Shown piece by piece: positions 10,446 to 23,524 of a DNA stretch of 64,000 nucleotides. The stretch's first letter is position 1, and every line of letters starts with the position of its first letter. A program made the translations under genes and the position numbers. The notes beneath the pieces were generated by a model, which was not told where the DNA came from, ran no database searches, and saw only the letters and a program-made list of their open reading frames with translations. Source of the DNA: Typhlomys cinereus (lineage: Eukaryota > Chordata > Mammalia > Rodentia > Platacanthomyidae); the NCBI GenBank assembly GCA_023101885.1, contig JALPQD010000137.1, positions 4,244,071-4,308,070 of the forward strand, in the 5' to 3' direction.

Positions 10446-10990
10446 GCTTTTTATCTCTGGCCAGGGGGTGAAATACAATACCCATCAGGATGGAGTGAAG
10501 GGCATTACAGGAGCAGCAAAACTGCAAAAGAAAATCAACAAACCACAATCCAGAACTTCAGAGACTCTATATCATCCACGTAGAACTAAGCCAGCCTAAT
10601 CTCCCCCCATCCTGAAGCTCAGGGACATCTGCAGAAGAGGGGGCAGTAAGATTGTAAGAGGAAAAGGTTGGGGGGGGGAAATGATTTGAAGAGTCTCCAC
10701 ACTAGATAGGGCTGAAACAATCATAATAGGACTTTGCATGCCCTGTGCCATGTCCGTCACACTATTGACCTCACAAAGTCTAACATCGGCTAAAGTCACC
10801 AAGATCCTTGGAGGCAAGGGATTGATGGCCACAGAAGTGTTCCTATGCTTAAGGGGAACACGAGAAAGGGTTCAGGGAAATGCCACTGGGTCCTTTTATG
10901 TCATTGGAAAGGAGGAGGAGGGGGGAGGGACTGGTCTACCTATTAAGTTTGTATGAGCGGAAATAATAATAAAAAATGTTAAAAAAAAAA
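10446..10990 (+). mobile_element. 5'-truncated L1 3' UTR, plus strand
   Basis: It starts in agctttttatctctggccag and runs through atcaacaaaccacaatccag, the ttgatggccacagaagtgtt region and gtttgtatgagcggaaataa to an A-rich tail. About 0.5 kb of 3' UTR only. Confidence 0.9.
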
Positions 10991-11105
10991 GAAAAAGAAA
11001 ATTGTGCTTTAGGGCCAGTTGCTAATGTGGCAATGCCACTGGCTTGGACAAGTAGATTTACAAAATAAAAATTTAAAAACAAAAAACAACAACAACAAAA
11101 AAAAG
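10991..11105 (+). other. short unknown segment with A-rich end
   Basis: gggccagttgctaatgtggc ... ggacaagtagatttacaaaa followed by an A/AAC-rich stretch, wedged between an L1 tail and resumed L1 ORF1. It has the look of a small retroposed RNA, but I cannot assign it. Confidence 0.3.
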
Positions 11106-12759
11106 GCAAAAAATCTTGGAGAACATACTTCAAGTATTGAATGAGCACGAATGTCAACCCAGGGTGATATACCCATAAAACTATCAGTAATGATTGAAGG
11201 GGAAAGAAAAAATTTCCACCATAAAGGCAACTTGAAGGCTTACATTACCTCCAAACTAGGCCTTCAAAAATGATAGAAAAGATACTCAAGTTTGAGAAAA
11301 GAACAAGCATATCCAGGAGGACAGAGGGGAAATATGACACCACCACAACCTAGAAGTTAAATAAGATACTTATGAAATGACTAAACACAAAAAGTATTAG
11401 GAACTAAAAATAATGTCTCCATTATAACACTAAATGTCAATGAAATTAACTCACCAATCAAAAGACACAGGTTACAAACATGGATTAGAAATCACAACCC
11501 ATTTGTCTGCTGTCTTCTGGAAGCACATTTCACCACAAAAGATAGGCACATTCTAAAAGTAAAAGGCTGGTCAAAAATTCTGCAAGGAAATGGAACCAGG
11601 AAACAAGCAGGTATAGCAATGATGCTATCTGACAAAGTGGACTTCAAACCAAAGAAAGTCATAAGAGACACAGAAGGACACTACATTTCAGTCACAGGAA
11701 CAACTCACCAGGAAGATTTCACAGTACTGAACATATACACACCCAATATGGGTTCCTCCACATTTATTATTCAAACACTACAATGTCTAAAGCAAGAAAT
11801 CAATTCCACAATGATAATACATGGGGATATCAATACTACACTCTCAACATGGGATAGATCAACAGGACAAAAACTCAACAGAGACAAATTGGGACTAAAT
11901 TAAACCCTTACTGAAATGGACCTTACAAATCTCTATCAAAACTTTCATCCAAACACCAAGGAATACACATTCTTCTCAGGAACCCACAGAACTTTCTATA
12001 AAACAGACTGCATATTGGGCCATAAAACAAATCTCCACATATACAGGAAAGTTGAAATTCTAGCCTGTATCCTATCAGACCACCATGGTCTAAAGTTTGA
12101 CATCCGCAACACTACAAATAGCAGAAAATACACTAACTCCTGGAAATTAAACACTATGACACTGAATGACAAATGGGTTCAGAAAGAAATCAAAAAGGAA
12201 ATTCAAGATTTCCTTCAAGTGAGTGATAATGAAAATACAAAATGTAGAAATCTCTGGGACACAGTGAGAACCATCCTAAGAGCTAAGCCTATACCTCTTA
12301 ATGCCTGTATAAAAAAAAAATTGGAAACATCACAAGTAAATAACAATGCAATTTAAAGCTTTAAAGAAACAAGAGCAATCCAATCCAAAAAAGCAGTAGA
12401 AGAGAGGAGATTAGCAAAATCAAGGGAGAAATATCTGAAATTGAGATAAAGAAAACCATACAAAGATTCAACCAAACAAAAACAAGTTCTTTGAAAAAAA
12501 TCACTAGTTAAATTAACCAAAATCAAGAGAGAAAAAGACCCAAATTAACAAATTTAGAAATGTTCTTTCTTTTGCCAGGGACACGGACCAGGGCATTTCT
12601 AGGTAAGGCCCCTAGATCACCCCAGACCCCAGGTCACCCACCCATCCCACCAGTCAGCCTGAGCGGCAGCCAGTCTGCTCTGGAGCTGGGCAAGGCCCCC
12701 AGACCATGCCCCAGGTCCCAGGTGATCTGTGAGACAACTAGATGCACTGCCCTTTTTTA

Positions 12760-13074
12760 TATTTTATTTATTTATTTCTACTCATACAAACTTAATAGGT
12801 ATACCAATCCCCTCCCTTCCTCCACCCTCCCTGGACTCCCTTGTTCTCTTCCCTTTTTCTTCTTCCTTTCCCCCCCTCCCTCCCTATCTCCCAGTGTCTC
12901 CTCCCCCCATTCCTGGAGCATTCTTTAATGGGTATGTCAAACTTTCCTCTGGTTCCTCCTCCCTGATGAGGTGTAAGGACTCAGTGGCATTTCCTAGAGC
13001 TCTTTCTTGTGTTTCACTTAAGTATAGGAACACTCTTGTGGCTGTTAATCCCTAGCTTCTAAGGATCCTAGGAC
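12760..13074 (-). mobile_element. 5'-truncated L1 3' end, minus strand
   Basis: tatttctactcatacaaact opens the complement of an L1 3' UTR. Flanked by GCACTGCCCTTTTT at 12,745 and 13,075. Confidence 0.9.
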
Positions 13075-13088
13075 GCACTGCCCTTTTT

Positions 13089-13418
13089 TTAAAAATTTTT
13101 TTTATTATTTATTCAATTGTGCATGTATGCGTGTGTGCAGGTGTGTGTATATATGTGTGTATGTGTGTGTGTAGAACCACGGACGAATTCGGGAACTGTG
13201 TGTGTGTAGAACCACAGACGAATTCAGGAACCACCATGGAAGCCTCCACCTCCTCCTTGTTTACTCTGCCCGGGGATTCCAGGCTCCGCCCTACCAGGAC
13301 CGGAAATGCAGGCCGCCCCGGCTTCCGCCTGGCGTCTATATGTGGGGTCTAGGATCCGAACTCAGGACCTTCCACCTGCAAGTCAGAGGCTTAACCCCTG
13401 AGCCACTTCTCCAGCCCC
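13089..13418 (-). mobile_element. SINE, minus strand
   Basis: Tail-to-head complement: ttattcaattg, (TG)n, tagaaccacggacgaattcg, ... cttaacccctgagccacttctccagcccc. The tagaaccac[g/a]gacgaattc segment is duplicated with a TG run between copies. The flanks reuse the same target, GCACTGCCCTTTTT (13,075 and 13,419). Confidence 0.93.
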
Positions 13419-13949
13419 GCACTGCCCTTTTTGCCCAGGACTGGACCAGGGCAGACTCCCTGATCATCAGAATTGAAGAGAGTCCAAAGAAAACCCAAGC
13501 AAAGCTAGGGGACAAATGCCATACATCTGAAGTCCTCTAAAATCATCCTATCACATGGGAGAGATTCTTCACATCCAGCTCAAAGATAAGTAAACACTTT
13601 TTATTATTTTGTTCTTTTCAATTGTTCACTATAGTTTAACTTTTCCATACAGCCACCCCAATACCCATACAACTTCAAGGACTTTACCATTTACTCTAAT
13701 ATATCATGAAGGTAGTAAACAAAAAAAGTGCACTACCATACTAATCTTCACTCCCTGTCTACTAAACCTGACTTAACTGATGTACTAACAGTTCAATAGC
13801 CTCATCGAGGAAATAACACAAATACCAGACAAGCATACCCAACTCCAAGGCAAACACTAGTAAGAACTGCTCAAGAGTAGTCATACTATCTAATTCAGTT
13901 CAATCAAAAATACACAGAAACTGAAAGAAGGTCTTAAAAGATAAAACTA

Positions 13950-15010
13950 CAATGCCCAGGCCATAGCACAAACCAATGAGAAACAAAAATCAAGACAATA
14001 AATCTCCATAATGATAGATTACAACCAGATTAAACTCACAGAAAATAGTCAAGAAAGTCATACCCAAGATAATGATTTTCAAGACCTGATCTTTACTATG
14101 ATCAGTGCTGTGAAGGAGGAAATCTGGGAGGAGTTAAGTAACCGCACCAACTCCTTTAACAGGAACACAACAGCCACTTGGAGGAGATGAGAAAAGCAGT
14201 TGAAGAAACACAAACAGGCATAGAGCAGTAAAAACAATCTCAAGCAGAGTTTAAAATTGAACCAAAAGACAAGTAATCCTCAATCCAAAATTCAACATAG
14301 AGTCTTATCAGTAGATCTAATGAAGCAGAAAATAGAACATCAGATCTTGAAGACAAAGTGGAAGTATTAACCAGCTCAAAGGAAGAGTCCGTTAAAGCCA
14401 AAAAGATAATTGAGAGGAATATTCAAGAGTTATGGGACACCCTGAAGAAGCCTAACATGTGCATTCATGGAATACCAGAGCAAGAGTCCCAAAATACCAC
14501 ACCTGAGGAAATTTTTCAAACTACCATAAATGAAAACTTCCCTCAGCTAAAGAACAAGAGGCACATCCATATACAAGAGGCTTTCCACACCCCAAACAGA
14601 TAAGACCAAAATAGAATCTTGCCAGGGAAAATAATAATCAAAACACTCCACATTAAAGACAAAGAAAAGGTGCTGAGAGCTTCAAGAGAAAAAAAAGTCA
14701 CTTTTAAAGGTAAACCTATTAAAATAACAAATGACTTCTCAATGGAAACAGTAAAAGCAAGAAGAGCTTGGAGAGATGTACTTCAAGTATTGAATGAGCA
14801 AAAATGTCAACTCATGCTGATATACCCAGGAAAGCTATCCGTCATGATCAAGGGAGAAAGAAAAGTTTTCCAGCACAAACACAACTTGAAGGCTTATATG
14901 TCTACAAAACCTGGCCTTCAAAAAATGCTAGAAATGAAACTCAAGCTTGAAGAAAAAAACAAGCATATCCAGGAGGACAGAAGGGAAGTATACTACCACC
15001 AAAAGCCAAA
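13950..15010 (+). pseudogene. L1 ORF1 remnant
   Basis: Broken frames match the open ORF1s at 46.5 and 62.7 kb: the heptad-rich coiled coil (about 14,100-14,400), the RNA-binding core (14,430-14,600, containing PNMCIHGIPEQESQNTT), and the C-terminal domain (14,619-15,000, ARRAWRDVLQVLNEQKCQ). Several frameshifts and stops, including one after the core at 14,603, prevent a full product. Confidence 0.88.
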
Positions 15011-16717
15011 TAATACACTTATGAAAGCCACTAAACATAAAAAATGTCCAGAATTAAAAATAATTTGTCCATTATAACATTAAATGCCAATGGAATTAAC
15101 TCACTGATCAAGAGACACAGATTACAAACTTGGATTAAAAATCACAACCCATCAATCTGCTGCCTTCAGGAAATTCATCTCACCACAAAAGATAGGCATG
15201 CCCTAAAAATGAAAGGCTAGTCCAAAATTCTGCAATAATGGAACCAGGAAACAGGCAGGGGTAGCCATTATGTTATTGGACAAAGTGGACCTCAAACCAA
15301 AAAAAAATCATAAGAGACATAGATGGATACTATATTGTAGTCACAGGTACAATTCACCAGGAAGACTTCATAATACTGAACATATATGCATCTAATATAG
15401 GCCCCTCCACATTGATTAAGCAAACCTTACAGCATCTAAAGTGAAAAATCAACTCCCAAGTGATAATTCTTGGGAATTTCAACACTGCCGTCTCAACATG
15501 GGATAGATCAACAGGTCAAAAACTTAACAGAGACACTTTGGAACTTAATCAAACTCTTAACCTTACAGATCTCTATCAAACTTGTCATCCACACACCAAA
15601 GAATACACATTTTTCTCAGGAGCACATGGAACTTTCTCCAAAATAGATCACATACTGGGCCACAAAACATTCTAGCCTATATCCTATCATACGACAATGG
15701 TCTAAAGCTTAACATCCACAACACAAACAGAAAATTCACTAGCTCCTGGAAACTAAACACTATGATGCTGAGTGAGAAGAATTGGATTCACAAAGAAATT
15801 AAAAAGGAAATTCAAGATTTCCTGGAAGCAAACAACAATGAAAATAGAACTTATCAAAATCTTTGGGACACAATGAAAGCTGTCTTAAGAGGTAAGTTCA
15901 TAGCTCTTAATGCCTATATCAAAAAAATGGAAACATCAGAAATAAATAACAATGCAGCATAAAGCTTTACAGACACTAGAAGAATCTGATCCTAAAAGCA
16001 GTAGAAAGAGGAGCAAAATAAGGGGAGAAATATCTGAAATCGAGATGAGAAAAACAATAGAGAATCAACCAGTCAAAAAGCTGGTTCTTTGAAAAAAATC
16101 AATAATTGATACACCCTTAACTAAATTAATGAAAAGCAAGAGAGAGAAAACACAAATGAACAAAATTAGAAATGAAAATGGAGTTATCACTACTGATACC
16201 CAGGAAATTCAGAGTATTATAAGATCATATTTCAAAAACTTATACTCCATGAAATTTGACAACACAAAAGAAATGGATGAATTCCTAAGTAAGTACAACT
16301 TACCGAAATTGAATCAGGAAGTTGTGAATTATTTAAATAGTCCTATAACACATGGGGAAATCGATGAAATAATCTCGAATCGTCCCACCAAAAAAATGTC
16401 CTGGACCAGATGAATTCAGTACAGAGTTCTACCAGACATTTAAGGAACAAATAAAACCAATACTTCTTAAACTGTTTCATCAAATAGCAAAGGAAGGAAC
16501 ACTACCAAATTCTTTCTATGAAGCTAATGTCATCTTAATCCCAAAACCTAATAAATATACACTTAAAAAAGAAAACTATAGGCCAATCTCTCTGATGACG
16601 ACAGATGCAAAGATTCTCAACAAAGTCTTAGCAAATCGGATTCAAAAACACATAAAAAAGATCATTCACAGGAATCAGGTAGGCTTTCTCCCAGGCATAC
16701 AAGGTTGGTTCAACATA

Positions 16718-18428
16718 TGCTGCGCTCCTATCCAACTAATCTGGTAGAATATGTCTCAGTTTGGAAAAGGTGGATTCAAAGTAACATGTTTTGGGATAAG
16801 GACATGGCTTTATTTTAGAGAAATAAGGAAAAATATGGGAATTGTCAGGTCTTGGTGTTTCTTCCCAGTTCAGGCCTAAAGCCTGTTCCCTGGGAAGGTA
16901 ACAGTAACCCCATGGGCAAGTGCTAGGAATTTCTCGGTATGTCAAAATAAAGTCCATGGACAGGTGCTAAGCATTTTTACCTAGGTTTTGTTTGGGATAA
17001 TTCAAGTTTTGCCTCTGGCAGGAAGAATTCTTCTGGGATTTAGAAGTGCCCTTTCTTAGGGTTTTTTGGAACTAGCTTCCTGCTCTCTGTTCTAGAGAAG
17101 AAGCCTGCCTTTTAAGTTTCAGTCAAATACTAAATAGAAATTTCATGTCTAGTCATTTACAATAAGTAGACTTGTTAATCAGAATGTGTGCACTGATTTT
17201 AAGGAAATTAGAGAATAACTTCTAGAGTCTTAAAACATAGGTGGGTAAAGTTCCCACCTACGTACTAACTCAGAAATTCCAGAAGTATAAGACTATGCTC
17301 TCAGTCCACCAGAACCTTAAAAGAAACTGTGATACCCTCTTACCCTGGCTGAAGGCCAAGGAAGAGACCATCATGCCAGAAAGTCTAGATGCCAAGACTG
17401 CCCCTGGAGATGGTATTTGCAATCCAAACTGGGAGAATCCATGTCAGAAGCAAAGGGGGCCGTGTCTTTCCTACCCCAAACAGCGCTCTTATGAGAAATC
17501 ACAGAGATGGACCATCTGAGTGCACTCCCACCAATGATCGCCTCCGCCCCGAAAGAGACAGCCTCGAAAGAGACACCCTCGGCATATGGGGCCTGACTGG
17601 ACCCCAGGTTTGGAGTATGCATGGTTCACAGATGGGTCATCTAAATGATGGCAATACACTTCTGGAATTCCTCAAAGGAAGACATAAGCAACCTTACTAT
17701 TAAAGGAATAGAAGGATGCTATTATAGAAGTTATTCTTTTAATAATTATATTGCTTAAAGATTTCTTCAGTGCATACCTCAGTGTTCCATCGACAGAACC
17801 AGCTATAGCTTATGGGCCTTGAGTATCCAAGTCAAGGCCCCCCCTTAGAGATGTGGTTTAAGCTTGGATAGTAGAGACTACATGAGCTGCATACATCTTC
17901 CCAAGTTAGAACCTGCTGCCATGCCTGGTGCCTATGTCGACCTGCCTGACTGAGAGTATCAACCTGGAGAGGACAACAGCCAAAGCTCATGCTGGGACTT
18001 ATGGGGTGTTGGGGACTCCTATAGTTAATTGTAAAATATGTTCCTTGCTAAAATCAATAGGAGATCATTCTGCCTCTGTATTTTAAAAAAAGCAGTTAAA
18101 ATGTGGGCTCAGCCCCATAGCTATCCGGTGAAGCATTATAGATTAGATAAGTTTGGAAATACTGAGAGAATGTTTCTGTTAAGTGCCTCTGCCCTGAAGC
18201 AATGGGTTAGGTTCTTGAAAAAATGTCCACCCTGAAGGTGATTTTTGCTGACTAGAAAATTGTATGTCTGTATATTCTTTACCCCAAAATTTTCTGTATA
18301 AAAGTTGTCACAAAAGTTTCAATAAACGGGTTCAGGATTCACTCAGACGAGAGGGAGCCGCGTGTGTTCTGTTCTCCACCCGGTCCTGGGGAACCCTGGT
18401 CTCGAGGCCGCGACTCTGGTCTGCGGCA
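16718..18428 (+). mobile_element. internally deleted ERV with 3' LTR
   Basis: Flanked by the 6-bp duplication AACATA (16,712-16,717 and 18,429-18,434) and bounded by TG...CA. The left end tgctgcg-ctcctat weakly resembles the 3' LTR start tgttggggactcctat, so a decayed or recombined 5' LTR is possible. The interior has no long frame. A short frame near 17,605-17,645 reads YAWFTDGSSK before a stop, the TDGS feature of retroviral RNase H. The 3' 720 bp match the ERV at 57,095-57,796 (complement). Confidence 0.75.
18007..18428 (+). mobile_element. ERV 3' LTR
   Basis: About 422 bp from tgttggggactcc to ctgcggca, with a TATAAAA box (18,297), AATAAA (18,321) and a GC-rich U5. It is about as long as the copy at 57,095-57,518. 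The 5' boundary is tentative because homology to the second copy continues upstream into interior sequence and no clear polypurine tract precedes it. Confidence 0.7.
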
Positions 18429-19920
18429 AACATACAAATCAATAAACATAATTCACCATATAAATCAGTCCAAAATTCAAGACCACATGATACTCTCAAT
18501 AGATGCAGAAAAAGCTTTTGACAAGATCCAACAGCCTTTTATGATCAAAACTCTAGAGACAGTTGGAATGGAAGGAACCTTTATCAATATAATAAAAGCT
18601 GTATACAACAAGCCAACAGCAAGGATTATACTTAATGATGAAAAACTTGAGGCATTCCTGCTTCAATCAGGAACTAGACAAGACTTTACACTCTTACTAC
18701 TTCTATTCCATATTGTACTTGAAGTCTTAGCTGAAGCCATCAGACAAGAAAGGAAGATAAAAGGGATTCAAATCATCAAGGAAGAAGTCAAGTTATCTCT
18801 ATTTGCTGATGACCTGATCACATAACTGAGTGATCCCAAAAACTCCACCAGGAAACTCCTGGAACTAATACAGAAGTTCAGCAGGGTGGCAGGAAACAAA
18901 ATAAATGTAGAAAAATCAGTGGCTTTCCTATATGCCCAGAATGAAAGAAGTGAAAAAGCCCTAAGAGAAACAATCCCATTTACTATAGCCCAGAAGAAAA
19001 TGAAATACCTTGGTACAAACCTAACCAAAGAAGTAAGAGACCTTTACAATGAAAACTTTAAAACCCTAAAGGAAGAAATTACAGAAGACCCCAGAAGGTG
19101 GAAAGTTCTCCCATGTTTCTGGATTGGTAGAATCAATATCATAAAAATGACTATCATACCCAAGGCAATATACAGATTCAATGCTATACCACTCAAAATC
19201 CCAAAACAATTTTTTAAGGAAGTTGACCAAACAATCTCAAAATTCATATGAATGCACAAAAGACCCAGGATAGCAAAGACAATCCTGAATAAGAAAAACA
19301 TTGCTGGAGGTATCACCATACCAAATCTTAGTGTATACTACAAATCCATAGTTGTAAAAACAGCCTGGTATTGGCTCTAAAATAGACACACAGATCAATG
19401 AATAAGGGTTGAAGACCAGATATAAGCCCACACAACTACAGCCATTTGATCTTTGACAATGTGGCCCAGAAAATCCAATGGAAAAAGAATAGCATTTTCA
19501 ACAAATGGTGCTGGACAAACTAGTTATCCACATGCAGAAGATAAAAATTGGACCCGTACTTGTCACCGTGTACAAGAATTAATTCCAAGTAGATCAAGGA
19601 CTTCCATATAAGGCCAGAGACTATAAAGACCATAGTTGAAAGAGTAGGGAACTCCCTGGAGCTGATTGGGCTAGGCCAACAGTTCCTAAACGGACATCCA
19701 GTGGCACAGTCACTGCTACCAACACTCAACAGATGGGATCTTGTGAAATTAAAGAGCTTCTGTTTAGATAAAGAGATTGTAACTCGAGCACAAAGGCAAC
19801 CCACAGAGTGGGAAAAAATCTTCACTAACTACATATCTGATAGAGCTCTATTATCGAGTGCCCAAAGAACTTAAAAAACTAAACACCAAGGAAACAAGAG
19901 GACCAATTAAACATGAGCCT

Positions 19921-20205
19921 GTGAAGGGATTGACAGCCACAATAGTGTTCCTATGCTTAAGGGGAACACAGGAAAGGGTTCTGGGAAATGCCACTGGGTC
20001 CTTGCACCTCATCGGAGAGGAGGACCCAGAGGAGAGTTTGGCATGCATATTAAAGGATGCTCCTGGGATGGAAGGGGGAAGCACTGGAAGATGGGGAGGG
20101 ATGGGAAGGGGAGGGATGGGAAGGCGGTGGGAGGTTGGAGGAAGGGAGAGGACCGGTGTACCTGTTAAGTTTGTATGAGTGGAAATAAAAAAAAAAATGA
20201 CCTTA
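19921..20205 (+). mobile_element. 5'-truncated L1 3' end, plus strand
   Basis: L1 3' UTR (gggattgacagccacaatag ... gtttgtatgagtggaaataa, poly-A) inserted in ORF2 of the second L1. Diverged flanks aattaaacatgagcctg and aaataaacatgggtctg look like a decayed target duplication. Confidence 0.85.
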
Positions 20206-22501
20206 AAAAAATAAACATGGGTCTGGGATCTTTTCCAGGGATGAAATTGAAATGTCTAACAAATATCTTAAAAAATGCTCCTTATTCTTAGCCATCAGAG
20301 AAATGCAAATCAAAACCTCCCTGAGATATTATCTCACCCAGGTCAGGATGGCAAAAATCCACAATACAATCACCACCAAATGCTGGAGAAGATGTGGCTA
20401 GAAGGGAACTCTCCTACATTGCGAGTGGGAATGTGGGCTTGTAAAGCCATTCTGGAGAGCTGTCTGGTGATTCTTAAAAAAGTTAAAGATTGAAATGCCA
20501 TATGACCCTGCTATTTCAGTTTTGGGAATAATCCCCCATACAGCAAAAGTTCACCTTGATAGCAAAGCACAACCATGTTCATAGCAGCAGTGTTTACAAT
20601 AGCAAAGTCATGGAATCAATCCAAATGTCCAACAGTTGATGAGTCTGTAAGGAAAATGTGGTACATTTATATAATGGAATGGTATTCAGCCATCAAAAAT
20701 GATGAGTTAATCAAATTTGCTGGGAAATGGATGGAATTAGAAAAAATTATATCCCAGACACAGAAAATTAAGTGCCATATGTACTCCCTAATAGGTAGAT
20801 ATTAATACCAAACCCACTTTGAGACACACTCAAAGATAAATTTCTGTAATACCTACAGTAATTGCAAAGATTATAAACAGTAGGGAAGGGAAAGGAGGGC
20901 ACGCCAGAAATTAGGAGAGAGGGGATCATGCTACAGCAGAGAAAAAAGGACTACAAGTAAGTATGAGACATCTGGTTAAGATCACGGACTTTCCTTCCAG
21001 GTAACTTGCAACTAATGGGGTTTGATCTCACCAGACAGGTAGGGTATAGAGTCTGGCATATAGAAGGTAACCATTTTTCAAATGGGAGATTGACCCCCCT
21101 CACCGCAGTGTCCTACTCTTATTCCATCTACCTTTGAATCTATTCTTATAATAAGACTCTATTTTAACAGCCTTTTATCTCTGGCCAGGGAGTGACATTC
21201 AATACCCATGAGGATGGAGCTAAGGGTGGTGCAGGAACAGCAAAACTGAAAAAAAAAATTAACAAACCATAATTCAGAACATCAGAGACTCTACATCAAC
21301 CATCTGGAATAAGGCCTGCCTAATCTCTCCCCATCCTAAAGCTCAGGGAAATTTGCAGAAGAGAGGGTGGTAAGATTGTAAGCACACAAGCATGGGAGGA
21401 GTCATGATATGCAATATACTCTACACAAGTTAGGGCTGAAGCAATTATAACAGGACTCTGGGTGATCTGCGCAATGACCAACATATCATTGACCCTTCAA
21501 AATCTAGTATGGATCACAGGCACTAGAATCCTTAGAGGCATGGGGTTAACAGCCACAATAGTGTTCCTATACTAAAGGGGAACACAAAAAAGTGCTCTAG
21601 GCAATGCCACTGAGTCCTTATTCCTCATCAGAGAGGAGAATCCAGATGGAAGTTTGGTATGCACAATAAAGGATGCTATAGGAATGGGGGGGCACTGGAA
21701 GAAAAGGAGGGGGAAGGAAGGGGAAAATGGGGGAGGAAGCAAGGGGATCCAGGGAGGGGTGAAGAGAGGGAGGGGAATGCGATACCTATCAAGTTTGTGT
21801 GAGTGAAAAAAAAAGATATCCAAAAGATTATTCCCTGTGATCAAGTGGGCTTTATCCCAGGCCTGCAAGGTTGTTTAATATATGCAAATCAGTAAATGTA
21901 ATTCATTATATAAACCAATACAAAGTCCATGATCATATGATATTCTCCATAGATACAGAAAAAGCTTTTGATAAGATCCAGTATCCTTTTATGATCTAAA
22001 CCCAAGAGACAGTTTGAACGGAAGAAAATTTTATCAACACAATCAAAGATGTGTACAAGCCAACAGTAAGGATTATATTCAATAGAGAAAACTTGTAGCA
22101 TTCTTGCTTACATCAGGAACTAGACAAGGCTGTCCACTCCTATGACTTGTATTCAATATTGTACTTTAAGTCTTACCTGGAGCCATAAGATAAGAAAGGG
22201 AGATAAAAGGGATTCAAATTGGCAAGGAAGAATTTAAAATATCTGTATTTGCAGATGACATGATTGTATTCTTGAGATATCCTGAAATCTCTACCAGGAA
22301 ATTCCTGTAACTAATACTGAAGTTCAGCAGGGTGGAAGGTTACAAAATAAATGTGCAAAAATCAGTGGTTTCATATGCCCAGGATGAAAAAAGTTTAAAA
22401 GACCTAAGAGAACAATTCCATTTATTATTGCCCCTAAAAAAATGAAATACCTTGGTATAAACCTAACCAAGAAAGTTAGAGACCTTTACAATGAAAACTT
22501 T

Positions 22502-22896
22502 TTTTTATTTCAACTCATACAAACTTAACAGATACAGCGGTCCCCCCTTCCTCCAACCCTCTATCCCTCTTTTCCCCCTTTCCCTCCCCCTTTCCTTCCC
22601 ATCCCCCAGTGCCTCCCCTTCCCATCCCTGGAGCATCCTTTTATGTGCATGCCAAACTCTCCTCTGGGTCCTCCTCTCTGATGAGGTGCAAGGACCCAGT
22701 GGCATTTCCCAGAACCCTTTCCTGTGTTCCCATTAAGCATAGGAACACTGTGAATCCCTTGCCTCCCAGAATCTTAGTGCCTTTAGCAAATGCTAGACTT
22801 CGTGAGGTCAATAGTGTGTTGGATATTGCACAGGGCATGTAAAATCCAAATATGATTGCTTTGGCCCTAACTTGTGTGGAGTATCTTGCATATCAT
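22502..22896 (-). mobile_element. 5'-truncated L1 3' end, minus strand
   Basis: Poly-T, atttcaactcatacaaactt and 3' UTR complement, inserted in host L1 ORF2 and flanked by ACAATGAAAACTTT (22,488-22,501 and 22,897-22,910). Confidence 0.94.
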
Positions 22897-23329
22897 ACAA
22901 TGAAAACTTTAAAACCCTAAAGAAGGAAATTACAAAAGACACCAGAAGGTGGAAAGATCTCCCATTCTCCTGGATTGGCATAATCAACATCATGACAATG
23001 ACCATCCTACCAAAAGCAATATACAGATTCAATGCTTTATCAGTTAAAATCCCCAACCAATTGTGTAAAGAAGTTGACCAAACAATCTCAAAATTCATGG
23101 GAAGGCACAAAAGACCCAGGATAACAAAAATAATCTTGAGTAACAAAAACACTGCTGTAGGTATCACTATACCAAACCTTAATCTATGGTACAAATTCCA
23201 AACACAGCCTGATACTGGCTCCAAAATAGACATGTAGATCAATGGACAAGGGTTGAAGACTCCAATCTAAGCCCACACAATTACAGCTATTTGATCTTTG
23301 ACAAAGAGGCCTGAGAAATTCATGGAAAA

Positions 23330-23488
23330 AGAGGCTGGAGAGGTGGCTCAGGGGTTAAGCCTCTGCCTTGCTGGGCTGAAGCAGGGTGGCCTGCGTTTCT
23401 GGTCTTGATAGGGTCTGTGAATCCTGGGGCAGAGTAAACAAGGAAAAGGTGAAGGCAGTTCATAGTGGTTCCCGAATTCACTGTTGGT

Positions 23489-23524
<36 letters not shown>

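Larger units (their letters stand above)
12562..13945 (+). promoter_or_regulatory. type A L1 5' UTR (interrupted)
   Basis: GC-rich units (ctagatcaccccagacccca and cagaccatgccccaggtccc, spaced about 87 bp) are followed, after two insertions, by the AT-rich leader (gtgcactaccatactaatct) ending just before ORF1. It is homologous to 6,720-7,395 and 63,803-64,000. Confidence 0.7.
15070..20815 (+). pseudogene. L1 ORF2 remnant (endonuclease-RT-C-terminal)
   Basis: Blocks outside the insertions: endonuclease (15,070-15,700), linker/Z region (15,700-16,400), RT (16,400-16,717 and 18,429-18,830), then connection and C-terminal region (18,835-19,920 and 20,225-20,815). The RT active-site segment reads [10 protein letters not shown] followed by a stop at about 18,823. 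Stops are frequent; no activity is expected. Confidence 0.88.
12562..21814 (+). mobile_element. second LINE-1, 5' UTR to poly-A, with internal insertions
   Basis: A complete-length but degenerate L1 inserted in ORF2 of the host L1: type A 5' UTR (12,562-13,940), ORF1 (13,950-15,010), ORF2 (about 15,070-20,815), 3' UTR (20,816-21,800) and poly-A. It is interrupted by an L1 3' end (12,760-13,074), a SINE (13,089-13,418), an ERV (16,718-18,428) and another L1 3' end (about 19,921-20,205). No clear target duplication is visible at its ends, and about 480 bp of host ORF2 are absent across the insertion. Confidence 0.85.
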
